From assembly GCA_958496175.1 (NCBI GenBank), contig OY292275.1:13950001-14014000 (forward strand): 64,000 bases of DNA, given 5' to 3'. The position numbers and the translations under genes were made by a program. Below are positions 35,381 to 48,050 of this stretch, one piece after another. The notes under the pieces were generated by a model. The model was not told where the DNA came from, did no database searches, and saw only the letters and a list, made by a program, of their open reading frames with translations. This DNA comes from Sisyra terminalis (lineage: Eukaryota; Arthropoda; Insecta; Neuroptera; Sisyridae). The first letter of the stretch is position 1. Each line of letters starts with the position of its first letter.

Positions 35381-36230
35381 AATTTTATTTCAGCATTTTT
35401 TTCAACGAAATAAAACTTTTACAAATACAAGAGCATTAACAGGATTAACAGTGCCATCTGATAGACGATTTTTTATTTTATGACCAATATTTTTCGATAA
35501 CGCGTAAACGCGTTCATTTTTCGTCGATGATGATTTAAAATGTCTTATCGTTAAAGCTTTGTACTTTTGGCCCGAGAATTCTCGAGCAGAAACCCTTATC
35601 CACCACATGGTCTGGAGTCGTTTCGTATCCTGTATATTAGAGTTATGTCCCCGATGTTCCTTAATATCCTAATTTTCACTTTTCTGAGCATTCTTTTCGT
35701 TATTGAATTATCAGCCCTTATTTCAGCGGTATAGGATAATATTGTTCTAACGCAGATTCATGGATCCCTTTTACGTTTATCAACATTAATATGTTAAATT
35801 TTCTCTTAGAGAATTGAAAGCAAACTTTTAAAGAAAATAAAATAATATTGTTTTTTTTTTTTAGAACATGAAGCAGTCCAGAATTTCTGGTTCCCTACTC
35901 CATGAATACATTCAATGTAAGACTATAATAAGATGTATGTAAGCTTGTGCGTAGGCTTAACTATTGAGGGAACTGTAAATTTTCGATTACCTACTGCTTT
36001 TTGGGTTTGGGCTATGCTTTTTTGAAAAAAAAGATTCTACTGTCATAGTACCGTGAAGGGTTCTACGTAATGTTTTTCAAGCAGTTTTTAGAATTTATTT
36101 TCATTGAAAACAAACGAAAAAATAGAAGGTTGAATTTTTATAATTCATATATATTTATTTTTTGCGTATCCACTTACAATTTCGGCTTATGGGCTAATCT
36201 CAAATGAAAATAAAAACGGCGTTTCAATAT
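35381..36230. other. non-coding DNA, nothing recognised
   Basis: A slightly GC-richer patch at 35450-35640 contains a 68-codon minus frame without recognisable domain. Confidence 0.45.
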
Positions 36231-36497
36231 AAAGGCTTAAAAGCATGGAACTAGAATCAATTGAAAAAAAATTGATTTTTTGCAGACTTTTGAAGAAAAA
36301 ATACAAAAATTCGGAATTTTACGATGATATCAGTTCATTCCGTGCGTCTACCATATAAATGGCAAGTCTACCACATAAATTAGAAGTCAATCGGTCGAAT
36401 TGTTATTGAAATATGATGGAGACAAGCTTGAAAAATTTAGTTTTGATAAAAATGCGTTTAAAGTTTCAATAACGGTTGAGATTATAACAATTTTGTA
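36231..36497 (+). repeat. dispersed repeat family R2, copy a
   Basis: Collinear with 60061-60331. Shared words include GGCTTAAAAGCATG versus AAGCTTAAAAGCATG, and AATCAATTGAAA. Also shared are TTCGTGCGTCTA-type sequence (here TTCCGTGCGTCTACCAT), CTACCACATAAATTAGAA versus CTACCCCATAAATTAGAA, and a final GGTT with ATTATAAC and TTTGTAT. Strongly diverged and without coding signal; class unknown. Confidence 0.55.
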
Positions 36498-38307
36498 TCA
36501 TTGTAACGAATTTATCTTTTTAACAACAGTAACCTTTAAACCAAATTTTAAAAAATCATTAAACCACCATATTTTAGATATGTTAAAAAAGTACTTACTA
36601 ACCTATCATATGGGGGACACCCCTTAATGTAAAAATAGCATGGTGATAAGTTTCATCAGTAATGATAAATGAACTCTTAATTTCTTAGTTTTAAGTTTTA
36701 ACTACTTTTTATTATATTTCATAATGATTGCATGAACTAAATTTCGAAATGGTTATATATCTGAATTGTAAATTTGAATAGAAAGTGAAGAAAAATAATT
36801 TTACTTAAAACCTTTTACATTCGGTAAATAACTGAAAGAGGCAATTTGTTCCCCAAAATAGATAAAGATACTTAGAATAGTCAAACAGCTATTGATTGTT
36901 TATGGTGGATTAATATTTTGTAAATTATTTATTTTTTTACAAAAATATATGGTAACAAATTCTATTTAGACGCTGAATTAACTTTTAAATATGTTTACTG
37001 AACAGAGAAAAACTACACTATATGCTGCATTAGCGTTTTATATTTTAAAAATAAAATATATTTTTTTAACAGTTAATATTATTTTTTTATGAGATAGAAA
37101 ATTTCAGAATTAGTTCAACGATATGGTAAATCAAACAAGTAATGAAGCAGACAATATCCGTCAGATGGAATAAATCATTTAAAACCGTTCACATGAAGTA
37201 TGAAAAAGCACACCAAAATTAAATTGTTAATTTTTCGCTTCTAAATGGTTTATGCAATTGCAAATGCAAATTTTTTAATTAATTAAATTTTAAATCCTTG
37301 TCACTACAAAAGTTGTCTTTGTCTCCAAATCAAGCTTTACTCGTGTTAACATTTATTAAATTTTTTTTCCGACTGCAACATTTTCGTTACAACGAAAAAA
37401 AATTCTATTCATTTAAAAGATAATAATTTTGATCCAATTAATGTACCAAGGGAATAATTGACTTCAATAATTAAGCTTAAAAAGCTAAAATTTTATCATA
37501 AATATATATTTTTATTATTATGAATAATCAAATAAGTTAACAGTTAAAATGAGTCGCTGATGTTTTAACGATGTTAATATTATTTTTTATAGAAAAATTA
37601 TATAATTTAAAATCACAAAACAAGAAATTCATTAATTTAAATCACAACTAAAAGTGTTGCTTCGTTATTTTTGAATTGATATTTATCAGACAGCCGTTCC
37701 CATTATGAAAGCACGAACCAATGTCCGAGTCGAATAGATAATATGAAATCCCCAATTGAAAGCTTAAGCAAAACAAACCAATTCAACACAAATTGGTGAA
37801 AAGGTATTGCCGCAATTCTATCTCGGGTAAATTGAGATAATCTGATAAGAAGGTGACTAAGATAGAAATCAAACATAATATAAACCAGGTTATCGTCAAT
37901 ATGCAGGTCCTGGGGACATTAAATGAAATTAAACAGGATTATGACTGAAATACAAATGAACACTATAACTCAAATAGTAATAACAATATAATAGAATCTG
38001 TTCGGGAAAATCTTAGCTCAAGAGAAAATTGCCCGGGGCTTGGGTCGCTTGTCAGCATTTGAAATATTGTAATTAGTTTGCCTCCAAGATAATTTATGAG
38101 GAAAAAAGTGCAATTTGCAGTTAGTGAATATAATGGTAATAAAACGATGAGATTTGAATCGGTCAATTGGAACCATAAAAAAATATGAAATTTCTAATAA
38201 GAACTCTTAAAGAGTTAATTCTATACGTCGTAAAAATATATTCTTGCTAAAATAGGGTTTAATAACATCAAAAATGAAACAATATGTCGTCCATTGACCT
38301 TTTAATG
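36498..38307. other. A+T-rich non-coding DNA, nothing recognised
   Basis: No structure beyond A/T-rich low complexity was seen. Open frames (75 codons at 36400-36627, 67 codons at 37963-38166) match nothing known to me. Confidence 0.5.
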
Positions 38308-38709
38308 CAGTGATTCTTAACCTTATAGGAGGTACTGACGCCTAAAAGTTTCATACGAGTATTTTTTGTACTCTTCTTAATTGGAAAAACAATATTTTTT
38401 TCAAATTCAAAACATTGATTGCGAACAAAAAATGGATAAAATCATTAAGAACAAGACCATTAAAACATGGTATCTGCCAAGCCTGCGAGACTAACTCATC
38501 GAATCCTTGTGGTTCGATTGAACCTAGGTTAAGATCCCTTTATCTTACTTTATCTGATTTTTTTAAATTCATAACATAGATTTCAAATTCAAACACAAAA
38601 TAGACAAAATCATTAAGAACAAAACCATTAAAACATTATATCTGTCAAGCCCGCGAGACTAACTCATCGAATCCTTGTGGTTCGATTGAACCTAGATTAA
38701 GATTCACTG
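38308..38709. mobile_element. hAT-like MITE with an internal tandem duplication
   Basis: The left end is CAGTGATTCTTAACCTTA and the opposite-strand right end is CAGTGAATCTTAATCTAGG. CAGTGRTTCTTAACC is a common hAT MITE terminus. The right half is duplicated: a unit containing ATCATTAAGAACAA, GCGAGACTAACTCATCG and GTGGTTCGATTGAACCTAG begins near 38398 and again 168 bp later. Both copies end with a version of the right terminus (GGTTAAGATCC and GATTAAGATTCACTG). The flanking octamers TTTTAATG and CCTTAGCG agree at only four positions, so the target duplication is at best decayed. There is no coding capacity. Confidence 0.75.
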
Positions 38710-39041
38710 CCTTAGCGTTTTTATTTTAATTTATTGTTGAGATATAATGAAAAAAGTGATCCATAAAAAAAAAAACAAAAAATGTTTTAATATTGCAAAA
38801 CAAACTTCCTACCCTGAATCTTCCGGCAATATAAGAACTTTTTTTTCAAAATTAGTTTGCAAAACATTTTTTAAGCAAATTATTATTTCTATAAAATACG
38901 ATAAACCCAAAAGAAAGACGTCTGTCTTTTTATTTGTATAGGACACAATTAAGAAATTAATACCCCCCACCGTTCGGACTGCTATGAACATAGATATAAA
39001 CAATAAATATTTTTGATGTCTGTTGTTCTGATTTATCTATT

Positions 39042-39332
39042 ACCTAGATGAATGAGTGGAAAGCCCGCGGCCCGAGAGCCACATGAGTATCACCATGATC
39101 ATTTTTTGGCCCGCAAGATTTATCATACTTTTACATTATATACATATATATCAATATATATGTTTTTAAGTTGTCAATATAGGGAAAGCCAATATGTTAA
39201 AAACGTCAACATTTAATCTTAATGCAACATGAAGAATTGGGGATATATAATTTTATATACGGCTAGCGAAGTTATGGTACAACTCGAAAGTGATCCGTAA
39301 TATAATTTGACTTGGCCACCCCTGGTCTAGAT
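39042..39332. mobile_element. hAT MITE of the GGCCCGCGRGCCACATG type
   Basis: The element spans 39050-39324 (275 bp). Near the left end it has AAGCCCGCGGCCCGAGAGCC then ACATGAG. The right end, on the opposite strand, is CAGGGGTGGCCAAGTCAAAT. Both are typical of hAT MITEs found widely in animals. The left terminus has decayed (GAATGAGTGG instead of CAGGGGTGG). Flanking octamers ACCTAGAT (39042) and GTCTAGAT (39325) share six of eight bases, consistent with an aged 8-bp target duplication. Confidence 0.8.
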
Positions 39333-40235
39333 ACATTTTGGGTTGTCAAGCATTCTTCCTCAGTAATCATCAAATACCTACTCAGTAGATTATGAATCGA
39401 TTTTATTATTAAAAGGCAATTAAATGAGCAGTAGTGCAGAACAGTTAGCATAGCACTACGTTTTGGTGCGTATTTTGTCTTTTTCTGGTGTTGTTAATGA
39501 CAATTGCTGGCAGTAACCACCTGAGGAAGTCATTTTTTTCAAAACTTAGTAATATGTTAAAGAAATTGCTGTTTTTCTATTTCAAATAACTTTATTTTCT
39601 TTCTTGTAATTTCATGGTTTGAAGCATTATTTTTATCAGTTTATTAATGGCATTGTTGCCATAGAATAACGAATAGAGAATCATAAAAACTACCTTAATT
39701 ATCACTTGTTTCACCAATTTGTTTCAGAATCTTGCCGTGATTCACTTTTATAAAACAACAAAATTATTCCTTATTGCAAAAAAAAACAAACCGTAAAAGG
39801 TATATAATGAAATTTTTATGTATTTAATATTATAAACAGTACACCGACAAGTCATATATGTTAATAGTTAACATTCCAGTTACCAGTTAACTGGATGACA
39901 TAACAGGTATAAAATATCTTTATATACATAATTCATCAGTACGTGTGGGTTTGTCACTGAAATTCTTCTAACCCGGCGAACCTATACTGCTTAAATTTTC
40001 TGTGAGTATTTCAGTGGGATCCTGGATGATTCATAATTGCACCCTTTTGGTGAAAAAAATGAGGATTGGTGACAAATTTGAACTGATCAATATATAATTT
40101 ATCGAATTTTCAATTTTAATAACCAAAAGACCATAAAACACGAAACACTTTTACCAAGTATTTAAACGCATTAATATGTACATATAAACAACATGGAAGT
40201 GCAAAGTTTGAAGAATTTGTTATGTAAAAACACAT
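39333..40235. other. A+T-rich non-coding DNA
   Basis: A CTGAGGAAG...CAAAACTTAGTA string at 39530-39552 may be a very decayed hammerhead-like core. Otherwise no feature was seen. Confidence 0.45.
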
Positions 40236-40706
40236 ATCTATACTATACATATATTAAATTCCAACTACCATGAGGTTAGTGCTTTAAAAACAAGGTAATA
40301 ACATAGAACGTGAAAATGCAATTAAAAGAGCTAATAAAAACCATAGGAAATTAAATATAAATAATTAAAATGTATTAAGTGATGAACTGATGATATCTCA
40401 AAAGAATAAATAATGAATTTGTAATATTTGTATTTCATTTCATCCTTCGGCTTATCTTTTACACGGACTAGTATTTACTATGTATGTTTTTTAAATACAT
40501 CTTATTCAGGTATAGTAATTGTTTTCCATTGAACAAAATTTTTGGTGTATTGCATTGATACACTTGAAATTCGTAAAATTAAGAGAATTGTTAAAACTAA
40601 TAGTGATGATTTTATATTATTTGTTTTACTGTCGAAATTTTGTCAAATATGCCAACCAAACGAAAATCAAACGTAATAAGAGGACAACGTCTGCCGGGTT
40701 CGCTAG
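40236..40706 (+). mobile_element. non-autonomous Helitron-like element
   Basis: The right end reads GGACAACGTCTGCCGGGTTC then GCTAG followed by T. This fits a Helitron 3' end with CTRR terminus and inserted before T, and the string ACAACGTCTGYCGGG..CTAGT is one I associate with insect Helitrons. The proposed left end is TCTATACTATACATATATTA at 40236, preceded by A. The left boundary is less certain. No rolling-circle replicase or helicase sequence is present; the element would depend on an autonomous relative. Confidence 0.5.
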
Positions 40707-41125
40707 TGTACATATATAATGTGTGTGGGATTTTTTTTTATACATAGTATAAAACAAACACTTATTTGGGGTATATCCCTTATCTTGAGATTGAAACGTT
40801 GTGATATACATAAAAATAAGCAGTTTTTCATAATGATTATGTATAACTACTATGTTTTTCCATTATTGAGAAACAAAAATAGGTCAAAATCTGTGATAAA
40901 AATAACTACATAATCTTAGGCTGTTAAAATTCGGTATAAGCTTGGATCAGGAACGTGGAAATTTTCAGAACTGAAGAGAACTATTTCGAATGGTTTCGAT
41001 ATTATTTTTGTACGTATTGTTCACTCGAATGCAATTTATACGTAAACTTTGATATGACTAAAATGGAGAAGCGACAGTTATTTTCAAATATGTATTTGTA
41101 TTGTAATATGTAAAATTAAATTCTC

Positions 41126-41350
41126 GGCTCAAGTCCATTTTAGCACACCCACAATCTGGTAACGTTGCATTTAAGACTTTGTTTTTAATTTAATTCGTGA
41201 TATATTTACTCACTCAATTCTAATATGGCCTAATTCTCACTTTTGTGGCTATTTTTTTATTATGGACCGATTTAATCGCGAATTAAATTAAAAACAAAGT
41301 CGAAAACGCAACGTTGCTAGATTGTGGTTGTGCTAAAATAGACTTGAACC
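41126..41350. mobile_element. palindromic MITE nested in the foldback element
   Basis: Arms 41126-41197 and 41279-41350 (72 bp) are close inverted copies: GGCTCAAGTCCATTTTAGCA on the left and, reversed, GGTTCAAGTCTATTTTAGCA on the right. Both proceed through ACAATCT and ACGTTGC to TTTTTAATTTAATTCG. The central 80 bp are A+T-rich and non-coding. It lies wholly inside the larger inverted-repeat element, so it either inserted later or forms that element's core. Confidence 0.8.
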
Positions 41351-41513
41351 AAATTTTCTAAATAAATGTTACTTTTTTATGGGAAAAATACTTGTGAAAA
41401 ACTATGATGTATTATTATTAATGAAAGGAAACTCAAAAACATTTGCGAAATGAAAAATATACTTAGGTAATATTTATTGTCGCATTATTGAACTTTTTAA
41501 TTTTTATGTTTTG

Positions 41514-41514
<1 letters not shown>

Positions 41515-41549
<35 letters not shown>
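41515..41549. repeat. (TA)n microsatellite
   Basis: About 17 uninterrupted TA units within the foldback element. A second shorter run is at 41689-41703. Confidence 0.95.
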
Positions 41550-41552
<3 letters not shown>

Positions 41553-41871
41553 TGGTAAATAATTCTTTATTGATATTTTTTGGATCAGATATGTCTATAT
41601 ATCTCTAACAAAATTTATTGAAACTCTTAAAACTAGAATAAAACTAACTCTTTGTCTAAACCTCCGTATAGACCTAGACTCTAGAGGTATATATATATAT
41701 ATATTTGATAATACATATTTGAAAATAACCGTTGCTTCTTCATTTCTGGCATATGTCAAAATTTACGTATAAATTGCATTCGAGTGAACAATACGTACAG
41801 GAATAATTACGAAACCATTTGAAACAGTTCTCAAATTTCGACGTTCCTGATCCAAACTTATACCAAAAATT

Positions 41872-42179
41872 CTTTGAGTAGTCCCTTTTCAACCATAAAC
41901 CAGACGAAATACTAAGCAAAATTACGATACATAATTTAAAACAATCAATAACTACTGCTGATTAAATTTTCAAGCAAATCAACCAATAAAAATATTTTTC
42001 AAACATGCAATTTTTGTAGTAATGAAATGAGTATGTTATTGCAACAATTATTCAAATGAGTCAAGTTTCGTTACAGCGAAATAAATCACATTTGGTTCAT
42101 TTAAATTTCAACAAGTTGTTCACGCAATGTTCTTTCGTTAAATTTTAATAATTTTCCCAATGCATACAGAAAAAAAAAC
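41872..42179. other. A+T-rich non-coding DNA, nothing recognised
   Basis: No repeat or coding signal was seen. Confidence 0.45.
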
Positions 42180-44660
42180 ACACAAAAATATAAAATATGA
42201 ATCGAATCAGCATAACGTTAAGTCATCAATCAGATTGAAATGCACGCAAACAATTTTTCTGTCACTCCATCACTTCAACTTCTATTTCAAAATGGAATTT
42301 GCAATATATAGCAATCATAGGGGACTGAAACTATAAGCAAAGAGAAAAGAAGAAGAAAAAAAAACACATCTACTCCTTTCTACTGTTATCAAAGACAAGC
42401 GTAAAAAATCGCCTTCCTTTCCATTTCTTCATAAAATCTATCAGGCATTCAAATATTTATTTTCAGACTTTCCAATACGATCGTTCGTTGTTTATCAAAG
42501 TATGAAACTGAATAAATAAAATAAAAATGATAAACAGTGAAGTGTAATGCATTTTTCTGTTAGTGAAAATAAAAAAAAAAACGAGTTTAAAGTTTCATAC
42601 TGCAAGTTGTATCGTTGAGGAAATATTTAAAAGCTTTCTTTTGCGTTAGGGGATGAGAAGAGCTTAGCGTAAAGTAAGTTGAATGACGAGTTCATTGAGC
42701 TTAACAAGTTCGTGGCGCGTTTTAACGTTTAATTAAGAACGTGATTACATCTACGAGGATCAGTTTAATAATTTTCTTTTTTTATTTGTAGAACGGAAAA
42801 TTATCTGTGTATTAAAAGATTTTTATTAACCTCAATTAAAACTTACCATCATTTTATTATTGCTTCAGTACTGCACTCGTTTGTGATCAGACAAAGCCGC
42901 GCTTTTGATGCCTGAAAAAAAAAAGAAAAATTTATTAATAATTACGGTTGTAAATATTAGTTTAGCTAGTTACAAAAGCGTTAATTTAAAGGAAAATCTT
43001 ATCAACTCATTTGTAATCCTAGCTGAATAAAATTTTATGTTTGCAACATAAAATTATCGGATTGGGTTGTTGGATATATGGGACTTTTGACGAAATGATA
43101 GTAGGGGTACGGTTCTCAGGGGCTTAATACTCTAATAATCGTAATTTCCAATGTAAAATCATTCGGCACACGTTTCCGAAATCAATTTACAAAACATCGA
43201 ATTTCGGCGGTTTGCAACGGCTCCTGAAAATTAATACAACAATTTCATTGGATCGTAAAACGCACATACAAACATACATATCCTGCAACTTAATCCCCAT
43301 CCTCATACCTGTTCAACATATATAATAGGTACATATGCACGTGAACGTGCCAGATAGAATCGTTAAAATTGTCAGTAAAATATTAATTAATTGTTCAATT
43401 TGTTGTTGTTGGGAATGGAAAATGGGTTTGTTCCCCCCATCCACATCTATCCCACTTCGTTTAACTTGTGCGATACAAATACAAGAGGAAACCTTTCCAG
43501 ACAATCAACACTAACAGAAGCAATTCAGATTTGTAAATTTTAATTTGCACCTTAATTGATTTGTGTAATTGAAGTAAAAACTTTATGAAAACAATAAAAT
43601 TTTTAAAAGTTAGTAAAAATTTAGGTTAAAAATTGGTTGTTTATTTGAAAATAGGGATTGGAAGATTGGAAGGGGTGTAATTTATTACACACGTATGAAT
43701 ATAGTGATATGATATAAAATACAATATGTACACGTCACAATATTGTCTGGCTAATGACCATAGTACTCATTCCAGTTTTCCAGTTGGGATTCCCATGGGA
43801 ACTAATGGACGAGTTCACATTGTTAACGCAGCTATTAATCGATCCTCATTAATCTGATACACGTCTTAGTGAGTCTGTCGATCATTCCGTTAGTCAGTGA
43901 TATGTATGGTAAATGTTGAACATTGGTGATAGAGAGAGAAATCGATGAGCAAAAGGAAAAACGGGATAGCTACGAGCTGGATTTGTCAGTTAGTTTGTCA
44001 CTGAGATTATCACAACGTTCCATTTCCCCGTTTCGGTTTTCGATCAGGAGAATTTCAGATCGAGGCGATTTCAATTCGTTTTGTCCAATTGGAATGGTTT
44101 TTGATCACAGCCAGAAGCGATTTGTTAAAGGTATATGTTTCATGTGTTTAATCATTGAAATCATTATAGCCAGCACGTTTCATCCAATATGGCTGGTGGG
44201 ACTTATCAAGTCCAATATTAATCTCTGCTAATTCCCTTGTTAAAAACTTTAACATGGTTGATGTTACGAAGATGACGAAACCAAATTGACGAACAGGAAC
44301 AACATGTTTTGACTGGCATATCCAACTTGTGAAATCCTCCACCGACCGTTCCGGGTTTTTGCGGCCGCCACATCACCACACCGCCGCCTTCACAGTGGTG
44401 AATTTCCAATATCAGATTTCACAGAAAAAAAGCTCGAAAAGTTCATTAGATGTCATTTCCAGATTAAATTCACGTACTGTATTAAATTCGCTTCATGATG
44501 ATATCCCATTCCATGACACGTATCCAAGCTCCCGGTTCTCGTTCCAATTTTTCCATACCAAGTCTCGTTCACCGTATGCTATTGGCTGTTGCCTGATGAC
44601 GATGATGATAACACAAAATAATAATAATAATAATAACATCGGGCGTTAACTTTTCGAAAT
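42180..44660. other. longest island of balanced composition
   Basis: About 2.5 kb of mostly mixed composition, richest in G+C at 43000-43500 and 43750-44600. It contains several overlapping open frames (102 codons at 43923-44231, 106 codons at 44329-44649). None has a recognisable domain, and frames are open on both strands, so I do not call genes. A short (AAT)n run ends it at about 44621-44637. Low repeat content and length make it the best candidate in the window for a regulatory element or an unrecognised untranslated exon. Confidence 0.35.
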
Positions 44661-46199
44661 GTATTCGAATACATATCAAATTTAAAAGGGTGTAAACTTT
44701 TGAGTTTCAAACCTGAACTTTGATTCATTACCATAAAGAGTTTCTTTCTTTACACAAACCAAAATATTTTTGATATATCTTCCATTAATACCAAACAAAA
44801 TTCTTGTTGTAGAGTTTGTAAAACTAATATTACACTCTAACGTATTTTTGTCGTTTTAAACAAAATCGTTAGTAACTTTAGTCATGGTTCATTTAAAAAT
44901 ATTTTTTTTAGTTGCATTAATTTTTTGCTTAAACTTAAGTGTTTTTTTTTTTGGTGAGTGGTGCATAAAATTGATAATAAAAGATTTAATATATTTTTAT
45001 TTTTGAGTAAAAGACGAAGATTTTGAAGAAATTGAATTAAAAATTATAAAAAAATATTAAAAGGCTTAAAAAACAGATAATACATATTTTTTTTTTGAAT
45101 ATTGACTCAAACTAAACATTGTATTAAGGTTTACAAAAAAAAAAAAAAAAATTACGACAAAAGATTGAAATTTAAAGTTTTAAATATTAGAACGAAAAAA
45201 CCGAAATATTTTTTTCCGATTTTCCAATTATTTAGAACTTACAAACATATACCTAAGTTAGACACCTTAAGCAAAGGAAGTTTCCCAAACTCTTAAGTTA
45301 ACAGTTCTTTCTAACGACCAGGAATTTATAAGTAACTTGGAACGTCTCTTTATAGCAATTACTATCTTTAACTACAGATGGATTCTTAATAATTCCGAAA
45401 GCCGAAAAATATGAGTTAATACTCTATACTAATCACGAGACTTAAGAACAAACATTACTGATCACCATGTCATTATCTTAAAGAAGTTAAGGAGAAAATC
45501 ACAAGTTATGAGAAAAAAATGAAATTAATACTGTAGGTAGTCTACTATTTAAACTATTTAGTTATGTCTCTGAAAATTTCAAATCGACTTTGGGGTTATT
45601 AATGAAGTAAAAAAATTGTAAAATTGCGGAATTTTTAACTGCTTAACACAGGGTAAATGGAGAAAGTTATGGATGATCGCAATCAATTCGTGATAGCTCT
45701 TTTCGTAGAAATGATATTTTTAAAAAAAAATAGCGGTACATTCTTTGAAATATTCCGCATCGATCAATATATAAATCATTATTATTTATTTATTTATTCA
45801 TTAAGATAGAAAATTGTGTTAAAATTCAATCCAAATGAATAAAAGCCTTATAGAAATATCTACAACACCTACTTATAAGCATAGAGAAATCCTCTAAGCA
45901 ATGTAAATTGGTAAACTTTCAATAGATCTCTTTTTGTTATAAAAAATAAAGTTAATTATAGAAATAACTACTCAGAAACTTATATCTATTTTTTCGTTCC
46001 AATTTTTAAATAAAAACCCAATAATAAGGGTTGGATCAAGTTTTAAGCCAACCAGAATTAAAAATTGAATAGTTTAGATATCGTAAGTTAGGATGCAGCA
46101 TTAGTTATAAATCAAATCGATATTTTTAAACGTTCAATATCGATGATAAAAACATCGATGTTTATAGATGACATATCGATTTTTTAAGAAGTTTGCTAG
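44661..46199. other. A+T-rich non-coding DNA, nothing recognised
   Basis: Long A and T runs dominate, including a 17-A run near 45135. No transposon ends were paired here; the missing 5' half of the mariner relic is not visible. Confidence 0.5.
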
Positions 46200-46943
46200 A
46201 AGCTTGCTAAGAAGCTTGGATCCCATACCAATCAACCTCAACAAACATGATAAACCGAATTACTTCTGCGAAACCTTGGCCAAACGGAATGAAATCGACC
46301 CATTTTTCTAACGGATGATGGCTGGGGATGAGAAATGGATCACAATAACATTGAGCGAAAAAAATCGTGGTAAAAACGCAATGAAGTAGCTCAAAAGGTA
46401 GCCAAACCATGATTTATGACTAGAACGGTCTTTTTGTGCATTTGGCGGGACTGTAAAGGAATAATCTACTATGATTTGCCTCCATATCGAACAAACACTA
46501 AATTCGGATTTCTATTGTCAACAACTTGGATCAACTGGACCCTTTGAAGTTAGTAATTGGTCGGAAATAGCCAAAATTAGCCAACAGAAGACGTGCCATG
46601 TTTCACTTATCTAAAGAGACGCACCAGATACTCCGGGAGCTTAGTTGGGAAGTTTTAATGCATCTACCATGGGCACCAAGCGGTAACCATCTTTTTCTCG
46701 TATTGCAAATCTTTCTTGGTGATAAGAAATTGGCATCAAGAAAAGATAGTGAAAATCAATTACAAGTTTTTTTGCCAATAAGAACCAAGACTTTCATTTG
46801 AGAGTTTTAAAAAACTACTTTTGACATGGCAACAAATTATAAAAAAACGGTGCATATTTGACCTAAATTGGATAATCCGAAACATGTTAAGTAAAGCTTT
46901 GAAGTTCTCGTAAAATTAATGGATTTCTTATTCTCCAACCTAG
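46200..46943 (+). pseudogene. mariner transposase relic with right terminus
   Basis: Mariner transposases cut and paste their element at TA sites. The readable blocks in order are CETLAKRNEIDPFF, MMAGDEKWITIT (first catalytic Asp kept in GDEKW), QTLNSDFYCQQL, LANRRRAMFHLS, then LRELSWEVLMHLPWAPS, HLFLVLQIFLGDKKLASRKD and SENQLQVF. The second catalytic Asp block (QDNARPH in the family) is lost. The third (SPDLAPSD) is reduced to WAPSG. Multiple stops and frameshifts are present. The right terminus survives as GGATTTCTTATTCTCCAACC then TA at 46921-46942, matching the mariner terminal repeat style. The N-terminal helix-turn-helix half and left terminus are gone. Confidence 0.88.
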
Positions 46944-47210
46944 TATTTGGTTTAAGGATTTTCATACGTTCTAGAGTTTCTAAAGATTTTATTTTTTTTG
47001 CAAGTTAGTCATTTATCATCCAAATGATGTACGGAATAGTTAAAAACTAGAAAATAGAATCCCAAAAACCAATCAATATAATGACGGTTCGTTTGAATAA
47101 TAGAAAAAATTTGAAAAAAATCACAGAAAATGAACCAGAAATGAAAATGAACCAGAGAAAATAAGGGAAATCTTTCAAAGTAATAAGGTATAGCAATTTT
47201 TATTTTCGTA
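46944..47210. other. A+T-rich spacer, nothing recognised
   Basis: No structure was seen before the tandem duplication. Confidence 0.4.
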
Positions 47211-48050
47211 GACATAAAAAAGTATTCTTTGAGGTCATAAAACTTTGGATTGTAAACAAAAAGTAGGTATAACTATAATCTTTCGTACAAAACTATAAAT
47301 TCAGAGAACAATGTTAACAAATTAGTTGGCATTTTTAATAAATTGATTGTTATAAACCTTAAATTTGTGATCTGTCTTGTTTATTAATATTTTTTTGTCT
47401 TTTTTTTCTAGAAAATTGGTTATTCTTACATGTAGTTAAAATCAAGTGCAATGAATATTTTCTGGGGTAATTATAAAGGTAAGAATGATAAAAAAATAGT
47501 GAAGATTTTTTTAAGATAAATATATTTACGTGAAAATTTTCTTTATTTTTATTTAACCATTGGATTTCTAAAGATTCAAAAAAGTTTAAGTCAACAATTT
47601 TTTTGGCAATGTTTATTGATTAATAGACATAAAAAAGTATTATTTGTGACCATAAAGTTTTGGGTTGTAAATAAAAAGTATTACTATAATCTTTTATGCA
47701 AAACTATAAATTCAGAGAACAATGTTAACAAATTAGTTGGCAACTTTGATAAATTTATTGTTATAATCCTTAAATTTGTGATCTGTATTGTATATTAATA
47801 CTTTTTAGTCTTTTTTCTAGAAAATTGAATATTCTTACATGTAGTTCAAATAAAATGCAGTGAATATTTTAGGGTAATTGTAAAGATAAGGATATAAAAA
47901 AATATATAAAAAAATGAGTAAAGATTTTTTTTTAAATAAATATGTTTACGTTAAAATTTTCTATATTTTTATATTACGATTTAATTTTTAAGGATTCAAA
48001 ATGCCTAAAATAACCAATTTTTGGGCAGTGTTAAGTGATTAAGTGATAAA
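47211..48050 (+). repeat. tandem duplication, period about 425 bp
   Basis: Unit 1 (47211-47635) starts GACATAAAAAAGTATTCTTT and unit 2 (47636-48050) starts GACATAAAAAAGTATTATTT. Collinear matches run the whole unit: AAACTATAAATTCAGAGAAC then AATGTTAACAAATTAGTTGG, later TAAATTTGTGATCTGT, TTCTAGAAAATTG, ATTCTTACATGTAGTT and AAATATGTTTACG-like words. The two units differ by many substitutions and small indels, so the duplication is old. Neither unit has a coding frame or terminal repeats. Confidence 0.85.

Larger units (their letters stand above)
40928..41871. mobile_element. foldback element with about 165-bp terminal inverted repeats
   Basis: The arm at 40928-41095 (AATTCGGTATAAGCTTGGAT start) is repeated inverted at 41711-41871. 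The best blocks are TACGTATTGTTCACTCGAAT then GCAATTTATACGTAAA, and GTTATTTTCAAATATGTAT, with the two arms differing by scattered substitutions and small indels. The interior holds a nested palindromic MITE (41126-41350) and TA microsatellites. No transposase frame is visible. Target duplications are not clear at the ends. Confidence 0.85.

Noticed and set aside
38398..38709. Two-unit repeat as a CRISPR-like or satellite array
   Set aside because: Only two long units exist and both end with a transposon terminus. This is an internal duplication of a MITE.
43923..44649. Two open frames of 102 and 106 codons (plus) with overlapping minus frames
   Set aside because: Simultaneous open frames on both strands and an Asn tract caused by the AAT microsatellite. 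No protein family was recognised.
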